A stretch of 64,000 nucleotides of DNA from Leptospira stimsonii (lineage in GTDB: Bacteria; Spirochaetota; Leptospiria; Leptospirales; Leptospiraceae). Both the position numbers and the translations under genes were made by a program. Of the stretch, positions 55,299 to 62,338 are shown in pieces (within the stretch, counting starts at the first letter, position 1; the number at the start of each line of letters is the position of its first letter). The notes under the pieces are model-generated. The model worked only from the letters and a program-made list of their open reading frames with translations, had not been told where the DNA came from and did no database searches. The DNA lies in assembly GCF_003545875.1 (NCBI RefSeq), contig NZ_QHCS01000009.1:1-64000 (forward strand), given 5' to 3'.

Positions 55299-56351
55299 AT
55301 GACCACCAACACCAATGCAGTAGAAAAAGCAAAAAGAAGAAAGCTAAATTTGTTAGAACTTGCTAACGAATTAGAAAATGGTTGTAAAGCCTGCAAGATC
55401 ATGGGATATTCCCGCCAGCAGTTCTACGAGATCCGCAGAAACTTTCAAACATACGGCGCGGAAGGACTCTTGGATCGAATACCGGGAGCAAACGGCCCTC
55501 ACCCAAACAGGGTCAGTGAAGAAATCAAAAAAGAAGTCTTAGAGTATTCTCTTCAACGTCCTACTCATGGATGTTTAAAGGTAGCACAACAACTCAGCCT
55601 CAAAGGAATCAAAGTAAGCTCCGGTGGAGTTCGAGGGGTTTGGACAAGGAATAAACTCGTAACAAAACAGCAAAGGCTTCTCAGACTCGAAGAACATCAT
55701 AATGACCAAATCATACCTTTAAGCGAGGAACAGATCAAACTCCTCGAAAGTTTCGATCCTGAATACAGAGAAAGACATATACAAGCCGATTCTACGGGAG
55801 AATTGGTATCTATGGATACATTTATGGTTGGTTCCTTAAAGGGAGTTGGAAGAGTCTATTTGCAAACCGTTATCGATTGCCACAGTAGGTTTGCTTGGGG
55901 AAGACTTTTCAATACCAAGGTTCCTGTCACTGCTGTTCAAACTCTCAACAACGATGTCCTTCCATTCTTTGAAAAACATAACGTTAAAGTTCAAACCGTT
56001 CTTACCGATAAGGGTCGTGAGTATTGTGGGAGAGAGGATCAACATCCTTTCGAATTATTTCTTCAATTAGAAGATATCGAACATCGAACCACAAGGGTCC
56101 GAAGACCTCAAAGCAACGGATACGTGGAACGACTTCACAGAACTTTACTCGATGAGCATTTCAGAATCGCAGGTAGAACTAAATTCTATGAATCCATTGA
56201 AGAAATGCAGATCGATTTGGAAATCTTCTTCGAAGAATACAATTACAAACGAGCCCACCAAGGAAGAAAGATGAACGGAAGAACTCCCTTTCAAGTATTC
56301 ATCGAAGGAATTAAATTCAAAGAAAACGAGGAAACTATTTTAGAAAATTAG
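55299..56351 (+). CDS. IS481-family DDE transposase
   Basis: A 350-residue transposase. An N-terminal helix-turn-helix (ACKIMGYSRQQFYEIRRNFQTYGAEGLLDR) and a second winged segment (SLQRPTHGCLKVAQQLSLKG) precede the rve catalytic core, with Asp in SMDTFMVG, Asp in VLTDKGREYCG and Glu in SNGYVERLHRTLLDEHF forming the DDE triad. The C-terminal YNYKRAHQGRKMNGRTPFQVF is typical. A strong ribosome site (CAGGAGAAACCG) precedes the ATG. The frame is uninterrupted, so it may be active. Confidence 0.93.
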   Translation: MTTNTNAVEKAKRRKLNLLELANELENGCKACKIMGYSRQQFYEIRRNFQTYGAEGLLDRIPGANGPHPNRVSEEIKKEVLEYSLQRPTHGCLKVAQQLSLKGIKVSSGGVRGVWTRNKLVTKQQRLLRLEEHHNDQIIPLSEEQIKLLESFDPEYRERHIQADSTGELVSMDTFMVGSLKGVGRVYLQTVIDCHSRFAWGRLFNTKVPVTAVQTLNNDVLPFFEKHNVKVQTVLTDKGREYCGREDQHPFELFLQLEDIEHRTTRVRRPQSNGYVERLHRTLLDEHFRIAGRTKFYESIEEMQIDLEIFFEEYNYKRAHQGRKMNGRTPFQVFIEGIKFKENEETILEN

Positions 56352-56371
56352 GATATTTATTTCAGAAGAAG

Positions 56372-56386
56372 TGTCAGGTGAATACC
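56372..56386 (-). repeat. Right inverted-repeat core of the IS481-type element
   Basis: TGTCAGGTGAATACC, the exact inverse of 55202-55216, 20 bases after the transposase stop. Confidence 0.85.
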
Positions 56387-56397
56387 GTTACTGTACA

Positions 56398-56818
56398 GAA
56401 AATCGTTATAGTTTTCATTCAATCCTAAAATATCAAATATTGTCCCTTTGATATTTCCCTCTTAAGATCTAATTTCCAATCCGTAAAATTTGATGGGTTT
56501 CGTCTTGTAGATCGATCTGATTCAAATACATTGTCTTGATTGTAATTCGAAAAAAGGAATATTCATTCCGATGAGAAAAATTATCTAACTGGTTTAAATA
56601 TTGCTTTCATTGCGGAGGTTTGTAGGTAGCTATCGCGGATAACGCAGATTACATATTCTCTTTCCCATATAACAACTGACAGATTCCCAATTTAGTTTAG
56701 GAATGAGCCGTAAAACGAAAGGAACCAGTGTCATATTGAAATTCTGATTCCTTGGAATTAAATAAGTTATGAATGGTTGATCACACGTAACATGATTCGT
56801 TTTACGGAGGACACTTTC
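56398..56818. other. Intergenic, no gene seen
   Basis: About 420 AT-rich bases between the insertion sequence and the lipoprotein gene. Short frames here lack ribosome sites. The ribosome site of the next gene, GGAGG, is at 56806-56810. Confidence 0.5.
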
Positions 56819-57352
56819 GTGCAATTACAAAGAATTGTATTAATTACGTTATTCACTTTGGTAGTTTTTTTAATCACATCTTGCGACGATGGAAAGAAAA
56901 AGAATGATGATCTCGCGGTATTGGTTGCCTTAACGGCACAATCTGCACCTAAGAAAGAAACAATCGAACCAAAAATTGCTCTGAATACAGCATCGTTGAA
57001 AATGCTTGGGCAGACATATTCTCTCGAAAACACGTTCTGCCGTCCACACGGAATTTTTGCTAACGATGGCGCGGACCTTGATGTTGACACGGGCATTACG
57101 CAGATCGATTTTAGTAAAAATTCCGGAGTAATTGTAGGACCGGGAGGGGGTGATCAAATCGATTTCTTTCTTAACCTTCCAGCTGATACCTATCGAGTAT
57201 CGGCTGAATGTGCCGCAACAATCACAAAGAACGATTCGAAATCCTACGGACTCCGGTTCTCAAATTGTCCGGTCGAAGCAGTCATTGATCCTGGGCATTC
57301 CCCTTTAATTGGTGCAATCGATTTCGAAATCTATTGTACGAAAACGAATTAA
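56819..57352 (+). CDS. Hypothetical lipoprotein
   Basis: A 177-residue exported protein. I choose the GTG at 56819 because GGAGG lies eight bases before it and it opens straight into a lipoprotein signal (LFTLVVFLITSC). The mature part carries four Cys and a beta-rich region with VIVGPGGGDQIDFFLNLPADTYRVSAECAATIT. I recognise no family. It is convergent with the next gene and ends at a clear terminator. Confidence 0.78.
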   Translation: MQLQRIVLITLFTLVVFLITSCDDGKKKNDDLAVLVALTAQSAPKKETIEPKIALNTASLKMLGQTYSLENTFCRPHGIFANDGADLDVDTGITQIDFSKNSGVIVGPGGGDQIDFFLNLPADTYRVSAECAATITKNDSKSYGLRFSNCPVEAVIDPGHSPLIGAIDFEIYCTKTN

Positions 57353-57377
57353 AAAACATCCGTCAAAGTTTTATAGA

Positions 57378-57405
57378 AGCCCAAGAATTTAATCTTGGGC
57401 TTTTT
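57378..57405 (+). terminator. Intrinsic terminator after the lipoprotein gene
   Basis: AGCCCAAG at 57378-57385 pairs perfectly with CTTGGGCT at 57394-57401 (loop AATTTAAT), followed by TTTTT on the plus strand. It overlaps the 3' end of the convergent minus-strand gene. Confidence 0.85.
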
Positions 57406-58075
57406 CATAGATTCGTTTCGCATCCATTTTAAATGCAAAATAACCGGTCAAACTAAAAAGAATCAGGGCTTGAATCGCAAATAGATGAATATTATCTGGG
57501 ATCGGTGCAAATGGAGCTATAAAGATCAGAAGTAAATAGAATGCGGATAAAATATAAAATCCCCAAGTTCCCCAAAAACCTTCTCCACCTTTACTTCCTT
57601 TAAAGTAATAAGCTAAAGAAAAAATCGTTAGTATCGCTTCCATTGCCATCCCAAGCCAAAGATGATTCCAAAGTCCGAATCCCAATTTCGTTCCGGAATC
57701 CGTAAAGATCGGAAGATCCTTCGTATGAACGGGTAGATCAAGGATAAAATGGGAAATCACTGAAAGGGCCACAACAAACGGGATCTTCCAATTGTATGGT
57801 TTCTTTTTGTATTTTATATAAAAGTAAAATCCGAAAAAAACAAAAACTGACCATAGGACTCCGGCAACCAAACTATGAGTATACGGCATATAGTAAAGAT
57901 CGAGTGGATTACTCTCGGTAAATCCCGGAACAAATCTCATATGCTCGATACCAAGCAATACAAAGATCATAAATAAAAAATCAACGAACTGAACTCCGAT
58001 AAGAAGAGACCAGAAAGGAGTTTTAGGAACCGTTTTCTTTAATAGAAAGGCCGCGCTATAATGTCCGATAAACAT
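57389..58075 (-). CDS. Hypothetical six-span membrane protein, possibly hydrolase-like
   Basis: A 228-residue integral membrane protein with about six hydrophobic segments. Conserved-looking polar residues sit in membrane-proximal positions: GHYSAAF at the N-terminus, VDFLFM, YTHSLVAGVLW and SHFILDLPVHTKDLP. His/Asp residues in such places recall YdjM-like predicted membrane hydrolases, but I do not claim that assignment. A small hairpin (GCTCGG/CCGAGC) lies in its leader at 58115-58130. The C-terminus crosses the terminator stem of the convergent gene. Confidence 0.75.
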   Translation of the reverse strand: MFIGHYSAAFLLKKTVPKTPFWSLLIGVQFVDFLFMIFVLLGIEHMRFVPGFTESNPLDLYYMPYTHSLVAGVLWSVFVFFGFYFYIKYKKKPYNWKIPFVVALSVISHFILDLPVHTKDLPIFTDSGTKLGFGLWNHLWLGMAMEAILTIFSLAYYFKGSKGGEGFWGTWGFYILSAFYLLLIFIAPFAPIPDNIHLFAIQALILFSLTGYFAFKMDAKRIYEKAQD

Positions 58076-58447
58076 AAATTTTCCTATTCAAAAAATCAAA
58101 AATTTGACCTTACAGCTCGGTAATCCGAGCCAATTATTTTTTGCGGATTTCGGATTTATTTAGTGAGGAGCATAACTTTCTTTTTCTACTCTCATGGGGC
58201 AGAGTTTCTTTTTAACCGAAATTGTATGACCACAATCGCAATTGTCAAAAGGTAGCCTTTCATTGAGTAAATAATTATTTGAAAAACTTAGGACGCTATC
58301 TTTGAAATTATTGGATAGTGAAAAGGTGAGGCTCTTAAATCCGGATTTTCAGGAATATATTCGTTAAACTGTGACAAGTTCTAAATTCTAATTTAAGAGA
58401 AACTTTAGCAATATTGTCTAAATACTTTTTTCAAATCACAATCTTCT
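58076..58447. other. Intergenic with a hairpin and a short ATG-less frame
   Basis: About 370 bases. A perfect six-pair hairpin lies at 58115-58130. On the minus strand a frame from about 58346 to a stop at 58160 reads like a protein end with a Cys cluster (DNCDCGHTISVKKKLCP), but no ATG/GTG with ribosome site opens it, so it may be a gene remnant. Not assigned. Confidence 0.4.
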
Positions 58448-59656
58448 TTAAAACTTTTTAGAATACCCAAAACTAAAATATACAAAATTAGTTACAATTC
58501 TCTGCTGATTGTATCTTTCTTTCACGTATTGCCTAACGTTCGGATCCGAAAACGTTGCGTTGATTTGATCGTAAACGAAAGTGTTTTCATAACCGTATAA
58601 TTTGGAAGGATCCTGGACGTGTCCGTCATGGACCAAGCGCGTTGCGCCGTCGAAATAATTATTGTTGTCATAGAGATGAACGTCGGGGCGGTTCACATGA
58701 TTTCCAGAAACAAAAAAATTCCCAAGGTGGAACTTAATGAAACTGGAAATATCGGAAAAACCGGAAGTTCTATTTCTTGGGTTTGCATGATACATGTAGC
58801 CGATATTCGTTCCTATATCGACCTTGAAAAATTTGTCTTCTCTAAAAGTATATTTGAACTCTAAAGGAATATATAGTGCCGATCGATTCAAGCCGGTCGC
58901 AGGTGTTCCCTGGTTTCTAAAATTCACAGTTTTGTAAACTGAAATTTTCGGATGCAAGAATTCAAGGAAAGGCAATTCCCAGCTCACGTATCCCTGTGTT
59001 TTCGAAAGTCCGCCGCTTCCATTTGTTGGAAAAATAGCGTAACGAAATGCCCCGACCATGAATCTTCCATACCTAGATTTTTCGAAATCGTAGAATAGAG
59101 TAAATTCCCCGGCGCTGTTTCTCGACATTCCATTTTGATTAACGTATTTTCCGGCAGACGTATAACAATTATTTGGCGATGGGCAAATATTTCCGCTATC
59201 GATATCGTGTTGAGCACGAAAGAATAACTCAGGCCCACCCGATTTGCTTTGCAAAATCCTTTGCTCGTTATCTTTATCTGCTCGATCGGACATCCAGATA
59301 TTTAGAAAAAGTTCTCCGTAGAGATGTTTGATCGGGGTGGGAAATTCAATAGTGGGTTGAAAAGCCCAAACCGGTTGAAAAGATTTATACGGAGTATTGT
59401 TCATACGGGAAGCGTCTTCCGTTCCCAAAGCCCAGCCTCTTCGGATATAATCGGTGGCAAATTCTATCTTTACTTCCGTATGATGACCATCCTCACCCTT
59501 CTTACCATCGGCTCGATGAGGGTCTGCGCTTTTCATTTGTTCTTCTTCAGGTTTGATCTCAGAAGTTTTCGAGGTTTCATTTTTAGATTGCGATGACACG
59601 CCTATGCTGATACAAAAAAGCAGACCAATAAAAGAGGTCTTCAGAATTGAATTCAA
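58448..59656 (-). CDS. Putative outer-membrane protein
   Basis: A 402-residue exported protein: signal peptide to about SIGVSSQS, then a charged linker (SEIKPEEEQMKSADPHRADGKKGEDGHH), then a beta-rich domain beginning VKIEFATDYIRRGWALGTEDASRM and ending in VYFSFGYSKKF. The phrase ATDYIRRG and the size recall bacterial outer-membrane proteins of the TIGR02001/Gcw_chp kind, a weak match. Function unknown. It is divergent from the LuxR-type gene at 59748. Confidence 0.75.
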   Translation of the reverse strand: MNSILKTSFIGLLFCISIGVSSQSKNETSKTSEIKPEEEQMKSADPHRADGKKGEDGHHTEVKIEFATDYIRRGWALGTEDASRMNNTPYKSFQPVWAFQPTIEFPTPIKHLYGELFLNIWMSDRADKDNEQRILQSKSGGPELFFRAQHDIDSGNICPSPNNCYTSAGKYVNQNGMSRNSAGEFTLFYDFEKSRYGRFMVGAFRYAIFPTNGSGGLSKTQGYVSWELPFLEFLHPKISVYKTVNFRNQGTPATGLNRSALYIPLEFKYTFREDKFFKVDIGTNIGYMYHANPRNRTSGFSDISSFIKFHLGNFFVSGNHVNRPDVHLYDNNNYFDGATRLVHDGHVQDPSKLYGYENTFVYDQINATFSDPNVRQYVKERYNQQRIVTNFVYFSFGYSKKF

Positions 59657-59747
59657 TGTAATTATTTTCCTATATCTTTTTGCTTTCTATTTAATAATAA
59701 ATCGGCAACATTGTCCATAAGAGAACCCCGCATTGCGGGAACTACGT

Positions 59748-60275
59748 ATGAAATTGAAATTACTTCACCCGACTGGATTTTATTTTTTTTCTTTCTTTAT
59801 TCTGAATATTCTCGTTTGGATGTTTTTAGAAGGAGTAGAATTACTTACCGAACCGGACTTCTCGCTTACTCTGGCAAAGTATGTGGAATATTTTGAAATC
59901 TGGATTGGACTATTGACTCTTTTTGGTATTTATTTTATCGCCTCCGAAGCAAAACGATTTCAGATTGAAATTCAAGAATCCCGTGAACTAGTACAAAATT
60001 TACGTCATCAATTTCTCCTCAGCTCGAAAGATAGGGAACAGTTCTGGAAAGAAATTCTGAATCAATTCCACCGATGGAAATACACCAAGACAGAGATGGA
60101 AATTGCTAGTTGTTTACTTCGAGGACTCTCCAATCAGCAAATAGCAAGCATCCGAAATACCAGCTTAAGAACCGTTGAAACGCAAACTTCGGCAATCTAT
60201 CAAAAATCAGGAATGCGAGGAAAACTGGACTTCATTGCCTATTTTATCATGCCGTTACTACCTGAAGAAGATTAA
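59748..60275 (+). CDS. Membrane-anchored LuxR-type DNA-binding protein
   Basis: A 175-residue protein: two N-terminal membrane segments (FYFFSFFILNILVWMFLEG and WIGLLTLFGIYFIASEA), a coiled-coil linker (residues about 70-100) and a C-terminal LuxR-family helix-turn-helix (KTEMEIASCLLRGLSNQQIASIRNTSLRTVETQTSAIYQKSGMRGK). No receiver domain is present, so the signal is probably sensed through the membrane part. The start at 59748 follows GCGGGA; a codon 15 bases upstream is possible. It may regulate the divergent OMP gene; inference. Confidence 0.85.
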   Translation: MKLKLLHPTGFYFFSFFILNILVWMFLEGVELLTEPDFSLTLAKYVEYFEIWIGLLTLFGIYFIASEAKRFQIEIQESRELVQNLRHQFLLSSKDREQFWKEILNQFHRWKYTKTEMEIASCLLRGLSNQQIASIRNTSLRTVETQTSAIYQKSGMRGKLDFIAYFIMPLLPEED

Positions 60276-60297
60276 ACTCTTTATAATAGGCTTAACA

Positions 60298-60648
60298 TTA
60301 TTTTTTTTCTGTTTTAAAGAACCTAATTTTATTTTCAATCACCGACTGACTAAATTTAGAAGGAATTAATTTCGCATATTTTTTAATATCACGAATGAAG
60401 TGGGATTGGTCGTAATATCCGGAAGAGAGAGCAATCTCTACGGAGTTAAAGTGCGAATTTTCCATCAAAAGGTTTTTTACTTGATTGAATCGAAACAATG
60501 ACCTTAATTCTCTCGGGGATACTCCTATCCTTTTCTGAAATTCTCTTTGTAGTTTCCTTTCTGAGATATCTGAAAACTTAGCACTTGTTAAAGGTGAATA
60601 ATCCGCATTCTTACTTTTCGAATAAAGCCGAAGAGCAAGGCTTCTCTT
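60298..60648 (-). pseudogene. Headless AraC-family regulator fragment
   Basis: A continuous minus-strand frame without a good start encodes a complete AraC DNA-binding domain: SAKFSDISERKLQREFQKRIGVSPRELRSLFRFNQVKN and SGYYDQSHFIRDIKKYAKLIPSKF. It is closed upstream by TAA at 60651-60649. The sensor half seen in relatives (about 150 residues) is missing and not recognisable upstream. An internal ATG at 60498 would give only 66 residues. Most likely a pseudogene. Confidence 0.78.
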
Positions 60649-60791
60649 TTACAATAATACCTAATGGCGATTCTTGGTTAGAGCGATCTGAGTCATTCGC
60701 ATTTGATTGTTATTGATTTTTCTTGAATTTGAATAATTTGTTGCAAAATCATTTTTACTTAAAAGAGATCGAAATATTGATTGTTTACGCA

Positions 60792-60815
60792 CGTCAGGTG
60801 AATACTATCGTTACA
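60792..60815 (-). repeat. Solitary IS481-type end
   Basis: GTCAGGTGAATAC at 60793-60805 equals the inverted-repeat core of the element at 55193-56397, and the following TATCGTTACA continues the match to the outer end (TGTA…GATGG in the intact left end). No transposase is nearby. A relic of a second copy or a one-ended event. Confidence 0.65.
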
Positions 60816-60860
60816 AATTTTCCAACTTGAATTTAAAAAAACACCAGTACCGAATTCTAA

Positions 60861-61235
60861 TTAATTTTTCCGGATCCCCCATAACCAAGCACCTAAAATT
60901 ACAATTGCTCCCGCTATAATTCCAAACGGATTCTTATTCCAAGCGCCTACCCATATTAGAACTTGACCTCCAAATCGAATGCCTTCAAGAGAACGATTCA
61001 TAAATCTCAAAGTATAGAGTCCAAGAGGTGAACGAGATAATTTTTCCCAGTCGGCGTAATGAAATAGATACAGTGTAATAGCGATTGAAGCGGAGAATGT
61101 AATGAACAGACCGGTCAGCCATCGGTGTTCCCAGAAGAAATAGGTCGAAATAATACTTCCGGAAATATCAACGGCTAACTTCGCCGGATGGCTTTGGTGA
61201 AGTAGAAGTTTTTCCTTAAAGGTTAAGTTAATCAC
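60861..61235 (-). CDS. Hypothetical small membrane protein
   Basis: A 124-residue integral membrane protein with three to four hydrophobic segments (for example WLTGLFITFSASIAITLYLF and GIIAGAIVILGAWLWGI). The N-terminal KEKLLLHQSHPAKLAVD is conserved-looking. No family recognised. It stands between the AraC fragment and another hypothetical gene on the same strand, spaced by about 95 bases. Confidence 0.72.
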   Translation of the reverse strand: MINLTFKEKLLLHQSHPAKLAVDISGSIISTYFFWEHRWLTGLFITFSASIAITLYLFHYADWEKLSRSPLGLYTLRFMNRSLEGIRFGGQVLIWVGAWNKNPFGIIAGAIVILGAWLWGIRKN

Positions 61236-61329
61236 TATACTCTGACTCCGAAAATTTGGATTGAAACGAATAATGTTCTAATGATTGTTCTGTCTATTGA
61301 TGTTCGGTTTACTTTTAAAGACGATAGAT

Positions 61330-62001
61330 TTATTTAAACCGATTTAAAAATTCAATAACCCTTTCGTTTCTATCATCGATATCTTTTTTTGTTGGCCCAT
61401 GGAATAGTTCATGTAGCATTTCTAATCTTTTCACTAAAAGTATTGCAGTATCCAGCAGTGGAATTAATTCTAGTCGGTTTCGAGAGTGCTTGCGAATTTG
61501 GACGATCACGTATTCAGGTAAAATTTCTATTTCCGTGTTTTCGAGATTCGACAACGTTTTTGCAACTTCCTCATCGAATGCAACATGGAAAAACTCTTTG
61601 GGTTCGCAATCCGCGTCATATACCTGATCCAGAGCCAAGATCCATTCAGGAACACCCTCGATAGCAGGTTGTTTATATTCCTTTTTTCGAATGGATCGAG
61701 GAATAAATAAGGCGACAAAAGGGGAAGTTCGACGTCGTACTTGCACGCAAGTTAAAAAAACCGGAGGTTCCATTGTTCGCCCAAAGAAGCCAATTTCAAC
61801 TTGAAGTCCTTTCCAAAGACCAATTGCTCTCTGAGTAGGATCTGGTTCACCGATTACCTTTCCGTCTTCAAGTAAACTAGCGAAGTCACTCAACATTAGG
61901 CTGTCCCGTTTATTTGAATGTTTAATTAGGAAATGTGATAGAAAATAGAATAAAACTGCTCCTGGTGCCAAAACATAAATTAGAAATTCGAATTGGGTCA
62001 T
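61330..62001 (-). CDS. Hypothetical membrane-anchored protein
   Basis: A 223-residue protein with one N-terminal membrane helix (MTQFEFLIYVLAPGAVLFYFLSHFLI) and a soluble cytoplasmic domain (QRAIGLWKGLQVEIGFF, PEWILALDQVYDADCEPKEFFHVAF). I do not recognise a family. The ATG at 62001 is preferred over an in-frame start at 62025. It may pair with the small membrane protein downstream. Confidence 0.72.
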   Translation of the reverse strand: MTQFEFLIYVLAPGAVLFYFLSHFLIKHSNKRDSLMLSDFASLLEDGKVIGEPDPTQRAIGLWKGLQVEIGFFGRTMEPPVFLTCVQVRRRTSPFVALFIPRSIRKKEYKQPAIEGVPEWILALDQVYDADCEPKEFFHVAFDEEVAKTLSNLENTEIEILPEYVIVQIRKHSRNRLELIPLLDTAILLVKRLEMLHELFHGPTKKDIDDRNERVIEFLNRFK

Positions 62002-62338
62002 TCTTCTAAAAAAAATTTCATTCAAATTTTTGTCGGTGAGATTCGAATGTATTACATTCTTTTATATTGGTTGTTGATTCTATTTTGATTATAAATTTGT
62101 TAAATCCGAAATATCCGAATTTTGTTCTGAAAGCTATAAAGGACGACCATAAATCTTTGAATCTATAAGAAAAAAATATTTAATATTTCTTATGACACTG
62201 ATATTTGCATACGGAGCTTCATTTTCACTGTTTCCGATATAATAACTTTGCATTTCGGGGGGATTTGATTTACTTCGAAATAAGAATGATTTGCAGAGGC
62301 CAAATGCAGTTCTTTCTCGTCGATTGTCAAAACTCAAG
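62002..62338. other. Intergenic, no clear gene
   Basis: About 335 AT-rich bases. A 67-codon minus-strand frame (62337-62134) begins right beside the stop of the efflux-pump gene but shows no ribosome site or domain, so I leave it uncalled. Confidence 0.45.

Larger units (their letters stand above)
55193..56397 (+). mobile_element. Complete IS481-type insertion sequence
   Basis: An element of about 1.2 kb around one transposase gene. GGTATTCACCTGACA at 55202-55216 is the exact inverse of TGTCAGGTGAATACC at 56372-56386; outer ends starting with TGTA (55193 and 56397) extend the inverted repeat imperfectly. A TTCTTCTGAAA segment also recurs near both ends. No clear target duplication is seen. 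It appears intact. Confidence 0.8.

Noticed and set aside
54191..58300. 13-mer TTAGGACGCTATC shared near 54191 and 58288
   Set aside because: A 13-base match between two arbitrary places is expected by chance in 64 kb; flanks do not match.
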